Positions 25,820 to 35,402 are shown, numbered from the stretch's first letter. The stretch: 64,000 bases of DNA from Marinomonas aquimarina (GCF_900089755.1 NZ_FLOC01000004.1:124001-188000), one strand, 5' to 3'. Notes: generated by a model from the sequence alone, not told the origin. Numbers and translations: made by a program.

Positions 25820-28096
25820 TTATTCTTTATCTAGCTCAAAGGCGTTTAGAGTAACACAAAACTCAGCGCCACCCTGAGGGTGATTCTGGGCACTCAGGTC
25901 ACCATGCATGGAGTCCATAATACGCTGACTGATGGACAACCCCAGTCCCAATCCAGTACCACTGCTTTTCGAAGTATAGAAAGGTTCAAACAGGTGCTCT
26001 AATGCTTCCGGCGACAGCCCATTACCGCTGTCACGTACATAGATGTGCACCTTGTTGTACAACGGCTGCACGCGCATTTGAATCTGTTTGTCTGGACCAG
26101 CACACTCAACAATGGCGTCACAGGCGTTGGCCAATAGGTTCACCAGCACCTGCTCTAAAAACACCATATCCGCTAACACCGCCACTTGTACGTTGCTCGG
26201 AGCTTCCACGGCAATACCGGTTTCCTTAAAGCGTGGTTGCATTATTTTCATCGCCCCATTGATGGCGGACTGCACATCGATGGGTGTGTGTGCCACATTG
26301 CCTTTGCGAGCAAACACTTTGAAACGGGCAATGATGTCGCCCATATGATGACCGAGTTGACTGATTTGCTGCAGATTGCTTTTCGCTTGTTCAAACTTTT
26401 CCCGTTCTAGGAATTTCAAACCGTTGTCGGCAAAGGCACGAATCGCTGTCAGCGGTTGGTTTAGTTCATGATTTAAACCGGCGCTGAGCTGACCGAGTAC
26501 CGCGAGCTTAGCGGTTTGAATCAATTCCTGTTGCGTCGCCTTATGCTCACCGATTTCGTGGCGTAAGCGTTGGTTGGCTTGCTCCAGCTCGAAGGTACGC
26601 TCTTTGACACGCAGCTCAAGGGCGTTGCGGGCATCGGTGATTTCTTGTTCGTAGCGCTTACGCTCGGTCATATCATGAAAGGTCACCAAATGACTGCGAC
26701 GATTGGGCAGCTGTAACTCACATAGGGTGGCTTCCACGCTGACATCTTGGTCTGCCCCTTCCACATGGAATTTGCCCTCAACTGTGGTTAAACGCAGCGC
26801 GGTAGAAGCTTCACTCGACAAGGCCTGTCGCCAGCGTACTTGGTCCGGCTCCGCCACTTGGAACAAATCCGATAACGGCTGTCCAATCAAGCTCGATAAC
26901 GAGCGTGCCGCCAGTTTTTCTACCGCGGGGTTAAGGGCTTCAATACGGTATTGGCCATCCAAGGTCACCAAGCCTGCTTGCGTGTGCTGAATCACTTCGC
27001 GGATATAGGCTTGATTATGACGTGCCATCTCAATGGCATCGGAGCGCTCTTGCAACATCCGTGAGCGTAAATGAGCCAGTCCAAAAATCAGTACCGTAAT
27101 GGTAATCCCCCCCGCAAAAATCGCGCGCCACAGGGCAATTTGTTCCTCGATTGCGGTCAAGGGCACCAATACCGCCACTTGGAAATCTAACATTTGAATC
27201 GAGCGACTCATGGCGAGGTAACGATGACGCTCCACTAACTCATTGCCTAAGTGATCGGTCGCTTGGTCAAGCATCTCAATCACCGTCGCTTGCTCATCAA
27301 ACGGGCGTTGCGACACGATCGGTAAGGTCTCAATGGCCTGATCAAAGTAACGCTGTGACTCTGCGATACGCGTCAGTTCCTCGTGCGACAGTTCACCCAT
27401 GACTTTATAGAGCCATTGCGAGCGCGATGAGCTAAACACCACCCCATCAGGGTCGAGCATTAAGAAATCATAGGCTTGGTTATTAAAACGTTTTTCAAAC
27501 TGGGTCAGATCGACCTTAACCACGGCCACACCGATGACACTGTCACCCTCAAAGACCGGATAGGAAAAGTAGTAACCGCGACGATTAGAGGTGGTGCCTA
27601 GGGCGTAATAGCGTCCTGGCTTGCCTTTGATGGCGTCTTGGAAATAAGGCCGGAAAGCAAAGTTGCCACCGACAAAGGAGGTACTCAGGCGGTAGTTGGA
27701 CGCAGCAATGGTATTGCCGTCGGTATCAATGATGTAACTGTCTGAGGCTTCGGTGATACGGTTAATCTGTTCCAGTTCACGGTTGAGCTGATTAATATCC
27801 GATGGCAAACCGTCACGCAGCGCCTTGCGCACGCGATCATTAGAGGCCAACAGGGTTGGCATATGCTGGTATTTGGCGATGGCACTTTCAATCACGCTGG
27901 CCAGTTGGTTTAGCTGCTCTAAAGTATCGGCCGCCACATCCTCAGTTTGCTGTTGCTTGAGCGCATCACCGCCGCGCCATAATGTTAAAAGGCAAATCAG
28001 AAACACCGCCACATACAACCAAGCGAACCGTTTGGGGTTAGCGAGGGACTGCTTGGGATTGATAAAATGACTGAGCTTCTCTGACCAAGATATCAT
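25820..28096 (-). CDS. dctB: C4-dicarboxylate sensor histidine kinase DctB, with extra PAS domain
   Basis: A 758-residue membrane kinase. TM1 lies near residues 24-42; a large periplasmic dCache sensor contains SFVGGNFAFRPYF and RRGYYFSYPVF; TM2 lies near 320-345. A cytoplasmic PAS domain follows (about 360-475; AGLVTLDGQYRIEALNPAVE), then a coiled coil, HisKA with phospho-acceptor His543 in GLNHELNQPL, and an HATPase with N box ANACDA and G boxes DSGNGL and GTGLGLGLS. The usual DctB has about 600 residues, so the PAS is an addition. It would sense periplasmic dicarboxylates and phosphorylate DctD. Confidence 0.9.
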   Translation of the reverse strand: MISWSEKLSHFINPKQSLANPKRFAWLYVAVFLICLLTLWRGGDALKQQQTEDVAADTLEQLNQLASVIESAIAKYQHMPTLLASNDRVRKALRDGLPSDINQLNRELEQINRITEASDSYIIDTDGNTIAASNYRLSTSFVGGNFAFRPYFQDAIKGKPGRYYALGTTSNRRGYYFSYPVFEGDSVIGVAVVKVDLTQFEKRFNNQAYDFLMLDPDGVVFSSSRSQWLYKVMGELSHEELTRIAESQRYFDQAIETLPIVSQRPFDEQATVIEMLDQATDHLGNELVERHRYLAMSRSIQMLDFQVAVLVPLTAIEEQIALWRAIFAGGITITVLIFGLAHLRSRMLQERSDAIEMARHNQAYIREVIQHTQAGLVTLDGQYRIEALNPAVEKLAARSLSSLIGQPLSDLFQVAEPDQVRWRQALSSEASTALRLTTVEGKFHVEGADQDVSVEATLCELQLPNRRSHLVTFHDMTERKRYEQEITDARNALELRVKERTFELEQANQRLRHEIGEHKATQQELIQTAKLAVLGQLSAGLNHELNQPLTAIRAFADNGLKFLEREKFEQAKSNLQQISQLGHHMGDIIARFKVFARKGNVAHTPIDVQSAINGAMKIMQPRFKETGIAVEAPSNVQVAVLADMVFLEQVLVNLLANACDAIVECAGPDKQIQMRVQPLYNKVHIYVRDSGNGLSPEALEHLFEPFYTSKSSGTGLGLGLSISQRIMDSMHGDLSAQNHPQGGAEFCVTLNAFELDKE

Positions 28097-28143
28097 GGCA
28101 CTCTCTTTGTTATTATGGCGCAGTGATTTAGGCCAGCCCGCGC

Positions 28144-29118
28144 TTACGCGTGGGGGCCGGCAAAGGGCATTACCGCTTCAATATGTGCTTTATTTTGCAA
28201 TAACATTAGCAGACGATCCACGCCCAAGGCTACGCCTGCGCATTCGGGCAAGCCTCGCTCTAGGGCACTGATCAAGCGCTCGTCCGCTTGGCGCCACACT
28301 TGCCCCTGCTCGGCTCGCTCTGCCATTTCCTCGTGCATACGTTGTTGCTGCTCGGCGGCATCGGTTAATTCAAAGTAGCCATTGGCCAATTCCATGCCTT
28401 GCCAATACCATTCAAAACGCGCCGCGGTGGCATTACCTTGTTCATCTTGCTGTTGTTTCGCCAGCGCCGCTTGGGACGCTGGATAAGCATGGATAAAGCA
28501 CGGCACCTGTTGACCAATATTCGGCTCCACTAAGGTGGCAAACAGCAATTCCAGCAAAGTATCGCGATCCTGCTCCTCAAGGCCATATTCGGTATGCTGA
28601 TGGCAGACTTGCTGCAGCGCCGCGAGGCTGGCGCTAAACGGATTTACTCCCACATAACGCACAAACGCCTCCGCGTAGCTAAGACGCTCAGAGACGATCG
28701 TTTGGCCGATCAATTGCGTTAACAGGTCGTCCATTTCTCTCATTAATTGCCAGTGATCAAAGCCTAAGCGGTACCATTCCAACATGGTGAATTCGATGCT
28801 ATGTCGACGGCCAATTTCCTCGGCGCGAAACACCTTTCCTAACTGATAGATACTCGGTACACCCGCGGCTAATAGCCGCTTCATAGCGTATTCAGGAGAC
28901 GTCTGTAGGTAGTAAGTTACGTCCTGTCCCAAGGTGCGGGTTTGGCAGGTCAGTACTTCAATATGGGGATCACTGATAGTGCCAAGGGATAAGCACGGCG
29001 TATCGACTTCCAACACGTCACGCTGATAAAAAAACCTACGAATGTTATGAAACACCTCAGCGCGAAATTTCAGTGCTTTGAGATCTGCCGTCGGTTGCCA
29101 AACGTCTTTTGAATACAT
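28144..29118 (-). CDS. epmA: EF-P beta-lysyl transferase EpmA (PoxA/GenX)
   Basis: A 324-residue protein resembling the catalytic core of class II lysyl-tRNA synthetase without the anticodon domain. It activates (R)-beta-lysine and attaches it to Lys34 of EF-P. Visible are motif 2 (KVFRAEEIGRRHSIEFTMLEWY), QTSPEYAMKRLL, the ELANGYFEL segment and motif 3 (GVALGVDRLLMLL). Length matches E. coli EpmA (325). It lies downstream of efp on the same strand, but a strong terminator stands between them. Confidence 0.94.
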   Translation of the reverse strand: MYSKDVWQPTADLKALKFRAEVFHNIRRFFYQRDVLEVDTPCLSLGTISDPHIEVLTCQTRTLGQDVTYYLQTSPEYAMKRLLAAGVPSIYQLGKVFRAEEIGRRHSIEFTMLEWYRLGFDHWQLMREMDDLLTQLIGQTIVSERLSYAEAFVRYVGVNPFSASLAALQQVCHQHTEYGLEEQDRDTLLELLFATLVEPNIGQQVPCFIHAYPASQAALAKQQQDEQGNATAARFEWYWQGMELANGYFELTDAAEQQQRMHEEMAERAEQGQVWRQADERLISALERGLPECAGVALGVDRLLMLLQNKAHIEAVMPFAGPHA

Positions 29119-29141
29119 AGTTATGATCTTCTTTTAAACAC

Positions 29142-29178
29142 AAAAAAGCCCCCACACCTTACGGCTGGGGGCTTTTTT
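29142..29178. terminator. Terminator between efp and epmA
   Basis: AAAAAAGCCCCCA and TGGGGGCTTTTTT form a 13-bp stem with T runs in both directions. Read-through would be needed for efp-epmA co-transcription. Confidence 0.9.
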
Positions 29179-29188
29179 AAAAAGATAA

Positions 29189-29764
29189 TTACTTACCTGT
29201 TGCGCGCGATACGTACTCACCCGTACGAGTATCGATACGTAGCACTTCACCAATGTTGATGAATAGAGGTACACGTACCACAGCACCAGTAGACAATGTC
29301 GCAGGCTTAGAACCGCCGTTGGCCGTATCGCCTTTTAGACCTGGGTCTGTTTCCGTTACTTCAAGTTCGATGAAGTTTGGTGGTGTTACCGCTAGCGGTG
29401 CGCCGTTGTAAAGCGTGATCACGTAAGACTCTTGCTCTTTCAACCACTTAACTGCATCGCCTACAGCGTTTGCGTCAGCACCGTGCTGTTCGAAAGAACC
29501 GTCAGTTGCCATGAAGTGGTAGAATTCGCCGTCAGTGTATAGGTACTCCATATCCGTATCCATTACATCTGCTGCTTCTAGAGATTCACCAGATTTGAAG
29601 GTACGTTCCCAAACACGACCTGTTTTTAGGTTACGCAGCTTGATACGGTTGAACGCTTGACCTTTACCAGGTTTCACGTGTTCGTTGTCTAGTACAGCAC
29701 AAGGCTCACCATCAACCATTACTTTGTTACCGCTGCGCAAATCGCTGGTAGAATAACTCGCCAT
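29189..29764 (-). CDS. efp: Elongation factor P
   Basis: A 191-residue translation factor that enters the ribosomal E site and rescues stalling at polyproline. Order: KOW-like domain I with the modified loop [10 protein letters not shown] (Lys34 is the beta-lysylation site), then two OB-fold domains; it ends with the family's [11 protein letters not shown]. Neighbours epmA and epmB encode its lysine-modification enzymes, so this is the lysylated kind of EF-P. Transcribed divergently from epmB. Confidence 0.97.
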   Translation of the reverse strand: MASYSTSDLRSGNKVMVDGEPCAVLDNEHVKPGKGQAFNRIKLRNLKTGRVWERTFKSGESLEAADVMDTDMEYLYTDGEFYHFMATDGSFEQHGADANAVGDAVKWLKEQESYVITLYNGAPLAVTPPNFIELEVTETDPGLKGDTANGGSKPATLSTGAVVRVPLFINIGEVLRIDTRTGEYVSRATGK

Positions 29765-29929
29765 AAATCCTCACAATATCATGATTTAGATAAAAAGCTC
29801 TGAACGAACAAGATGTTCGTCGGAGTCCATCGCGGAATAATTAAGCGAGACTCACAAGAGCGAAGGCCAATCGGCCAAAGATTGGCGGCCATAATAACCC
29901 AATTCAACTTAATTTTGCAGATATTTGAC

Positions 29930-30940
29930 GTGATCCCGATTCAAAATGCGACCGAGACCCATTGGTCCACTGAGCTAGCACAAGCTATTAAATCCCCAGC
30001 CGAGCTGTGGCCCCTACTTGGCCTAACTGAGCAAGACCTGCCCGCTGCCCACAAAGCCATGGCATCCTTTAAAATGCTGGTGCCACGTCCATTTGTCTCA
30101 CGCATGGAGTTTGGCAACGTCAATGACCCCCTGCTGAAGCAAGTGTTAGCCGATGATATCGAGATGTTACCGGTGGCGGGTTATAGCAAAGACCCTCTCG
30201 ATGAAGGCAATCACAACCCACAAAAAGCCATCGTGCATAAATACGAGCGCCGTATTTTGGTCATCACCACCGGAACTTGTGCGGTGAACTGTCGCTACTG
30301 CTTCCGCCGTCACTTCCCTTATGGTGACAACCAATTGGCACAAAAAGAATGGGACAGCGTGATCGATTATCTAAAAGATCATCCCGAAGTGAACGAGGTC
30401 ATCTTAAGTGGCGGTGACCCATTGATGCTCAAAGACAGTCAGCTGAGCCAACACATTGCGCGCTTGAACGACCTACCGCAATTAAAGCGTCTGCGGATTC
30501 ATTCACGTTTACCGGTGGTGATTCCCAGTCGAATTAATGATGAACTCTTGGCGTGGGTTAGCCAAAGTCGTTTAGATGTGGTGTTGGTGCTGCACAGCAA
30601 TCACGCCCATGAAATCGATCAGAGCATTGCTGACAAAGTCGCTCTACTGAAACGAGCTGGGGTCACGGTATTAAATCAAGGCGTGTTATTAAGAGGCGTG
30701 AACGACTCGGTCGAAGCACAGGTGAACTTGAGCGAGGCACTGTTTGCGGCCGGCATCTTACCCTATTACATGTTTACCTTTGACCCCATCGAAGGCGGCG
30801 CCCACTTTGACATTAGCATAGAAGCCGCGCAACAGCTGATGGGGCAAGTGGCACAGAAGCTGCCCGGTTATCTAATGCCCAAACTGGCCAAAGAAATCCC
30901 CGGTGAACCGGCTAAGACTGTCTTAGCACCCAGGTTATAA
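29930..30940 (+). CDS. epmB: EF-P lysine 2,3-aminomutase EpmB
   Basis: A radical SAM, PLP-dependent enzyme that turns (S)-alpha-lysine into (R)-beta-lysine for EpmA. The CxxxCxxC cluster motif CAVNCRYC and FRRHFPYG, the VILSGGDPLML strand and the C-terminal LPGYLMPKLAKEIPGE are all typical of lysine 2,3-aminomutases. The frame is open from 29813, but that segment has no resemblance to the family. Starting at the GTG at 29930 gives 336 residues (E. coli 342) and aligns the N-terminus. The ribosome site there is weak, so the start is tentative. Confidence 0.92.
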   Translation: MIPIQNATETHWSTELAQAIKSPAELWPLLGLTEQDLPAAHKAMASFKMLVPRPFVSRMEFGNVNDPLLKQVLADDIEMLPVAGYSKDPLDEGNHNPQKAIVHKYERRILVITTGTCAVNCRYCFRRHFPYGDNQLAQKEWDSVIDYLKDHPEVNEVILSGGDPLMLKDSQLSQHIARLNDLPQLKRLRIHSRLPVVIPSRINDELLAWVSQSRLDVVLVLHSNHAHEIDQSIADKVALLKRAGVTVLNQGVLLRGVNDSVEAQVNLSEALFAAGILPYYMFTFDPIEGGAHFDISIEAAQQLMGQVAQKLPGYLMPKLAKEIPGEPAKTVLAPRL

Positions 30941-30955
30941 CCCAGAAAAAAAACA

Positions 30956-30987
30956 AAAAGCCGCTCTCGCGTTCGCGGGCGGCTTTT
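30956..30987. terminator. Terminator between epmB and the YjfB-like gene
   Basis: AAAAGCCGC and GCGGCTTTT form a stem with a partly paired interior (CTCGCG / CGCGGG), A-rich on the left and T-rich on the right, serving both convergent genes. Confidence 0.8.
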
Positions 30988-31003
30988 GACATCAACAGCA
31001 AAG

Positions 31004-31198
31004 TTACACCTTGATATTGATGTTTTGTCCAAGGTTACCGGTCGCAGGGGCACTGGCTTGAATTTGTTGAGTGGACGATGACGCACTCGCAAGTAGCTGT
31101 AGAGATTGTTGCCCCTGAGCTTCCTGCTGATTTTTAGCCATTTTTGCACTCAGCATTTCCATGCCGTAAGACGAACCAGCATTATTGACACTGTTCAT
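31004..31198 (-). CDS. Small YjfB-like putative motility protein
   Basis: A 64-residue protein, chosen from ATG at 31198 because AGAGG lies 7 bases before it; the longer frame from 31234 has no ribosome site. It matches the pattern of the YjfB_motility family (PF14070): a short N-terminus, GMEMLSAKMAKNQQEAQGQQ then LQLLAS, and the near-universal ending LGQNINI. The family is linked to flagellar regulons by name, but the function is undetermined. It contains no signal or membrane segment and is rich in Gln, Ser and Ala. Confidence 0.6.
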   Translation of the reverse strand: MNSVNNAGSSYGMEMLSAKMAKNQQEAQGQQSLQLLASASSSTQQIQASAPATGNLGQNINIKV

Positions 31199-31445
31199 AG
31201 TCAGACCTCTTGGTTTGGCATCCTGCCTTTTCAACGATAAATGAGCGATACATCCCAGTAGTGCTCCACCGTGTTAACGGCCTACTTTTTAGACACTTTA
31301 ACAGAAAATTACTTAAATGGCTGAAAGTTACAAAAAGATACATTCATGCTTTATCAATTAGTTCCCGCAAAAGTGTTGCAATATACGCAACACTGCATTG
31401 AATCCAAACTGAGTAAATCCTGTGCAATAGGATACTAAAGACGAA

Positions 31446-31460
31446 TAAGAAAAATTATCA
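31446..31460. promoter_or_regulatory. Fur-box-like site before the siderophore ABC operon
   Basis: TAAGAAAAATTATCA matches 11 of 14 fixed positions of the 7-1-7 Fur consensus TGATAATnATTATCA, with a perfect right half. It lies 38 bases before the binding-protein start. The remaining 31199-31445 stretch shows nothing else I can support. Confidence 0.55.
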
Positions 31461-31497
31461 TTCAGAGCATAAATTCATTCTGATTGAAGGAGACATT

Positions 31498-32433
31498 ATG
31501 TCATTTATGCGTCGTGTAATGCTAAGCAGCGCTGCCTCAGCGGCTCTTTTGTGTGCCAACACTGTGCTGGCCGATGTGACAGTGGAGACGAAATATGGCT
31601 CTGTGACGGTGACAGACAATGTTCAGTCCGTGGTGACGCTGCACGAAGGCGCCTTAGATGTAATGTCTGCTATTAACTTCCCTGTTGCCGGCTCCATTGC
31701 AACACGTGGCAGTGAAGGCATTTCAGACTACCTTGCAGATCGTCAGCCGGATTTAGAGCTGGTCGGTACCGCTCGCGAAACCAACCTAGAAGCGGTCATT
31801 AAACAGCGCCCTGATGTCATCTTAGCCTCCAATGCCTTAAGCGCCGATCAGTACCAAGTGCTGTCCAAAATTGCCCCAACAATCGTGCCACAATGGGGCT
31901 TTGATGAGCCCAATGCGTGGCGTAAAGAAGCGCGTCTATTCGGCACTGTGACAGGCAAAACAGACGCTGTCGACGCCGCTCTCAAGGCTGTGGATACTCG
32001 TGCGGCAGAGATTAAAGCACGAGTAGAACAGCAGATCCCAGCCGATGAGCGCGAAGCTTACATCGTACGCTGGATGCCACAGGGGCCTATGATTATGGCC
32101 AAAGACCTGTTTGCTGGCAGCGTGCTTACGGCCACCGGTTTTGAAACCCTTGATGGTGGATTGATAAAAGCCGGACGCCCACACTCCAACATTTTAAGTC
32201 TTGAGAACATTGGCGTCATCGACCAAGACTGGCTGTTTATGGCGACTCTGAACGAAGACGGCCAAGAAGCCTTTGACGCCGCGAAACAATCGAGCGCCTT
32301 TGCCCGTCTAAACGTGGTGCAACAAGACCATGTCACCACAGTAGATGGACAGGTCTGGAGCAGCACTTCTGGGCCATTGGCGGCTCAGGTCATGCTCGAC
32401 AACATCGACGCTTTATTGGACCAACATAAATAA
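31498..32433 (+). CDS. Iron-siderophore ABC transporter substrate-binding protein
   Basis: A 311-residue periplasmic protein with a signal peptide ending near residue 26 (NTVLADVTVE). It belongs to the FecB/BtuF-type cluster: the IKQRPDVILASN strand, the long connecting helix, and PHSNILSLENIGVIDQDW. It would collect an iron-loaded siderophore brought in by the TonB receptor encoded 5 kb away and hand it to the permease pair. The stop codon overlaps the next start (TAATG). The exact siderophore is unknown; FecB-like citrate binding is one possibility. Confidence 0.87.
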   Translation: MSFMRRVMLSSAASAALLCANTVLADVTVETKYGSVTVTDNVQSVVTLHEGALDVMSAINFPVAGSIATRGSEGISDYLADRQPDLELVGTARETNLEAVIKQRPDVILASNALSADQYQVLSKIAPTIVPQWGFDEPNAWRKEARLFGTVTGKTDAVDAALKAVDTRAAEIKARVEQQIPADEREAYIVRWMPQGPMIMAKDLFAGSVLTATGFETLDGGLIKAGRPHSNILSLENIGVIDQDWLFMATLNEDGQEAFDAAKQSSAFARLNVVQQDHVTTVDGQVWSSTSGPLAAQVMLDNIDALLDQHK

Positions 32434-33464
32434 TGCCGTTGTTACTACAGCATTTTCAAAGGGCGCCTTCGCAGCGCCCTTTAGTCGTTTGCTTTAGCCT
32501 AGTTTCACTCGCGCTATTGCTGAGCATGGTGCTCTCCCTTCTGTTCGGGGCGGGCAGCATCGACATGACACAGTCCTGGCAAACGCTACTCGGCCATGGC
32601 AGCGACGAAGCGGTCTTTATTCTTTACGAACTGCGCCTACCAAGAACATTGGTGGCACTGGTTGTCGGCATGGCATTGGGGATTGCCGGAGCACTGATGC
32701 AAGCCGTCGCGCGCAACCCACTGGCCGAACCTGGCTTATTAGGGGTCAGTGCCGGCGCCTCATTTGCCATCGCCATCGCGTTGATGATGGGCGCCAGTGC
32801 CGCCACTTTGTCGGCGGGTGTGGCACAGTTGGGTGCCTTGCTGGGCTGTCTCTTTGTGATGGCCGCGGCGCGCTTACAGGGCCAATTTAAGGACCCGGTA
32901 CGCCTTGTCTTAGCGGGGGCGGCCTTGACCTCTTTACTGACGGCCCTCACTTCCATCTTGTTGATGTACGATCAACGTGCGGCCGATGAAATCCGCTTCT
33001 GGGTCACCGGCAGCGTGGCTGGACGCTCATTGGATAACCTGGTCGCGGTGCTGCCCTATTTCATCGCTGCCACGTTGCTAACGCTTTATGTTTCACGCCC
33101 ACTGGCGTCTATGGCATTGGGCGAAAAAGTCGCACTCGGCCTTGGTCATAATCCACGTGTGATTCGCTACCTAGTCATGTTAGCGGTCGCCCTACTAACC
33201 GGCTCAGCCACAGCCATTGCTGGCCCGATTATGTTTGTAGGCTTGGTGGTACCGTTTATGGCTAGAGCTCTCGTTGGGCCAGATATTCGCCGCACCATGA
33301 TCCTGTGCTTGCCCCTAGGCCCTCTGTTGATCATTTGTGCTGATATTTTAACGCGCCTTATCGCCCAACCTGCAGAAATGCCTCTAGGTGTTTTGACCGC
33401 TATGGTTGGCGCCCCAGTGCTGATGCTGATTGTACGTGCCAAACGCTTACCAACGTTGGCCTAG
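32433..33464 (+). CDS. Iron-siderophore ABC transporter permease 1 (FecCD family)
   Basis: A 343-residue inner-membrane protein with roughly nine or ten hydrophobic helices. FecCD family signatures: ELRLPRTLVALVVGMALGIA, GALMQAVARNPLAEPGLLG and AGPIMFVGLVVPFMARALVG. It pairs with the following permease to form the channel. The start overlaps the stop of the binding-protein gene by one base. Confidence 0.92.
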   Translation: MPLLLQHFQRAPSQRPLVVCFSLVSLALLLSMVLSLLFGAGSIDMTQSWQTLLGHGSDEAVFILYELRLPRTLVALVVGMALGIAGALMQAVARNPLAEPGLLGVSAGASFAIAIALMMGASAATLSAGVAQLGALLGCLFVMAAARLQGQFKDPVRLVLAGAALTSLLTALTSILLMYDQRAADEIRFWVTGSVAGRSLDNLVAVLPYFIAATLLTLYVSRPLASMALGEKVALGLGHNPRVIRYLVMLAVALLTGSATAIAGPIMFVGLVVPFMARALVGPDIRRTMILCLPLGPLLIICADILTRLIAQPAEMPLGVLTAMVGAPVLMLIVRAKRLPTLA

Positions 33465-33474
33465 GAGATGTTTC

Positions 33475-34545
33475 GTGTCTGTTTCTGATGCTTCGGATAT
33501 TCCGTTAACGCCCCCTTCGGGGCACTACTTATTGTCGTTCCGACACACTCGACTGTTGCTCGATAAAGTAGCTTTGAAGCGCAATCTGCTGCTGAGTATC
33601 GCGCTGCTGTTTATTAGTATTGCCAGCCTTGGCATCGGCACATTAACCGTGCCCCCCAAAGAGGTCTTACTGGCGCTGATGGGCCAAGGCGATAGCATGA
33701 CTCAGTTTGTGATTAATGAGTTGCGTTTAAACCGTCTGCTGGCGGGTATATACAGCGGCGCAGCTTTCAGCATTGCTGGTTGCTTGATGCAAACCGTGGC
33801 GCGCAACCGTCTCGCCACGCCAGGCATCATTGGTATTGATAACGCGGCGATGGCCTTTGCCGTAGCATCCGTCGTCGGTGTCGGCATTAGTCTGGCCCCT
33901 TCCGCCATGGCTTTAACAGGGGCCGCTAGCGCCACCGCACTGGCCTTTTTGATCGGCGGTGGCAGTGGCACTCGTGGCTATCGCTTTATTGTCGCAGGTC
34001 TTGCGATTGGCTCAGTCTCAGCCGCCGTGTCGCAACTGCTACTCAGCCAGGTGCATATTGATACCGCCAACGAAGCCTACCCTTGGACCGTTGGCAGCTT
34101 GTCTGGCCACTCCGAGGAGGAGATCCCGGTGATGGGGATGGTCACGCTAATCGGCGTACTGCTGAGTTTACTGCTGTGCTATCGCTTTCAACTGATGGCT
34201 TTCTCTGATTCGGTCATTACCGCCTTAGGCCGCACTCCGAATCGCCTACGCTTGGCGGCGGTCGCCATTTCTGTGGCGCTCACAGGCTTTGCCGTCGCAC
34301 TGGCAGGCCCTGTCGGTCTGGTGGCGCTAGTGGGGCCAGAAATGGCACGTACCTTTGCCCGTCACAAAGGCTTACCGCTGCTTTCCAGCGCCCTGTGTGG
34401 TGCCATCGTAATGGTGCTTGCAGACCTAGCTGGGCGAACGTTGCTAAGCCCTATCGAAATCCCCGTGGGCGTGATTACCGCGGTAGTCGGTGGCCCTTAT
34501 TTACTTTGGATTTTAATTCGCAAACCTAAGCGGAGCTCACTATGA
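33475..34545 (+). CDS. Iron-siderophore ABC transporter permease 2 (FecCD family)
   Basis: A 356-residue partner permease. Signatures: a NELRLNRLLAGIYSGAAFSI segment, GCLMQTVARNRLATPGIIG and GPVGLVALVGPEMAR. The GTG at 33475 was chosen: AGGAG (33463-33467) lies 7 bases upstream. The frame is open further to 33430, but that would overlap permease 1 with no ribosome site. The N-terminal 40 residues before the first helix are longer than usual. Confidence 0.9.
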   Translation: MSVSDASDIPLTPPSGHYLLSFRHTRLLLDKVALKRNLLLSIALLFISIASLGIGTLTVPPKEVLLALMGQGDSMTQFVINELRLNRLLAGIYSGAAFSIAGCLMQTVARNRLATPGIIGIDNAAMAFAVASVVGVGISLAPSAMALTGAASATALAFLIGGGSGTRGYRFIVAGLAIGSVSAAVSQLLLSQVHIDTANEAYPWTVGSLSGHSEEEIPVMGMVTLIGVLLSLLLCYRFQLMAFSDSVITALGRTPNRLRLAAVAISVALTGFAVALAGPVGLVALVGPEMARTFARHKGLPLLSSALCGAIVMVLADLAGRTLLSPIEIPVGVITAVVGGPYLLWILIRKPKRSSL

Positions 34546-35402
34546 GTCAATTAACTCAAGCGCCATTAGGCACAGATTCGATCACGCTGCAGCATGCGGA
34601 TCATATTATTATCGAGGACTTGAGTGTCCAATTTCCAAAAGGCAAGGTCACCGCGATTGTCGGGCCAAACGGTTGTGGTAAATCGACCCTGCTGAATGGC
34701 TTATCTCGGGTACATCACCCTAGCCGGGGCCAGATTGTACTGCAAGGTAAAGACATCCATAAACTGCCGCCACGGGAAGTGGCGCGCAAGCTAGCGCTAT
34801 TGCCGCAAGAAACCTCCGCCCCAGATGGCATCAGCGTGCGTGAGTTGATTCGTTTTGGTCGCCACCCTCATCAAAGCTTTTTAAAGCAGTGGGGCATGGA
34901 CGATAAAACCGCCATTGAGTTTGCCTTACGCTCCGCCAATCTAGAAGATCTGGGCGAGCGTTTATTGGATACCTTGTCCGGCGGGCAGCGTCAGCGTGCT
35001 TGGATTGCCATGTCGATCGCCCAAGAAACACCATTATTGCTTTTGGATGAACCCACCTCAGCGCTTGATTTAGGCCATCAGATCGAGGTGTTTGATTTAA
35101 TCCGAGACTTATCTGCCAACGGCAAAACCGTGGTTATGGTGGTACATGACTTGGCCATGGCGGCACGTTATTCAGACCATTTGATTGCTATGAAGGCAGG
35201 TAAAATTGTCGCGCAAGGCTCACCAAAGGAGGTTATTACCCCCGCTATTTTGGATCATCTGTACGGCGTTCAATGTGACTTAATGGAAGACCCTCGCACG
35301 GGCGCACCGATTCTCATCAACGTACGTCGCAGCCCAGCAACGGCCACGCCCGACGCAGGGGCAGCGTCTTCGTCGCCGCAGCGCCAAGCGGCCCTGGCTT
35401 AA
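34542..35402 (+). CDS. Iron-siderophore ABC transporter ATP-binding protein (FecE/FhuC family)
   Basis: A 286-residue ATPase: Walker A GPNGCGKST, Q loop LLPQE, ABC signature LSGGQRQRAWIAM, Walker B LLLLDEPTSALD and switch His in MVVHDLAMA. It powers uptake through the two permeases. It overlaps permease 2 by 4 bases (ATGA). The C-terminal 30 residues are Ala/Pro/Ser-rich and probably disordered. Confidence 0.94.
   Translation: MSQLTQAPLGTDSITLQHADHIIIEDLSVQFPKGKVTAIVGPNGCGKSTLLNGLSRVHHPSRGQIVLQGKDIHKLPPREVARKLALLPQETSAPDGISVRELIRFGRHPHQSFLKQWGMDDKTAIEFALRSANLEDLGERLLDTLSGGQRQRAWIAMSIAQETPLLLLDEPTSALDLGHQIEVFDLIRDLSANGKTVVMVVHDLAMAARYSDHLIAMKAGKIVAQGSPKEVITPAILDHLYGVQCDLMEDPRTGAPILINVRRSPATATPDAGAASSSPQRQAALA

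Noticed and set aside
31210-31401. 63-codon plus-strand open frame before the siderophore operon
   Set aside because: No ribosome site, no recognisable motif, and composition like intergenic DNA.
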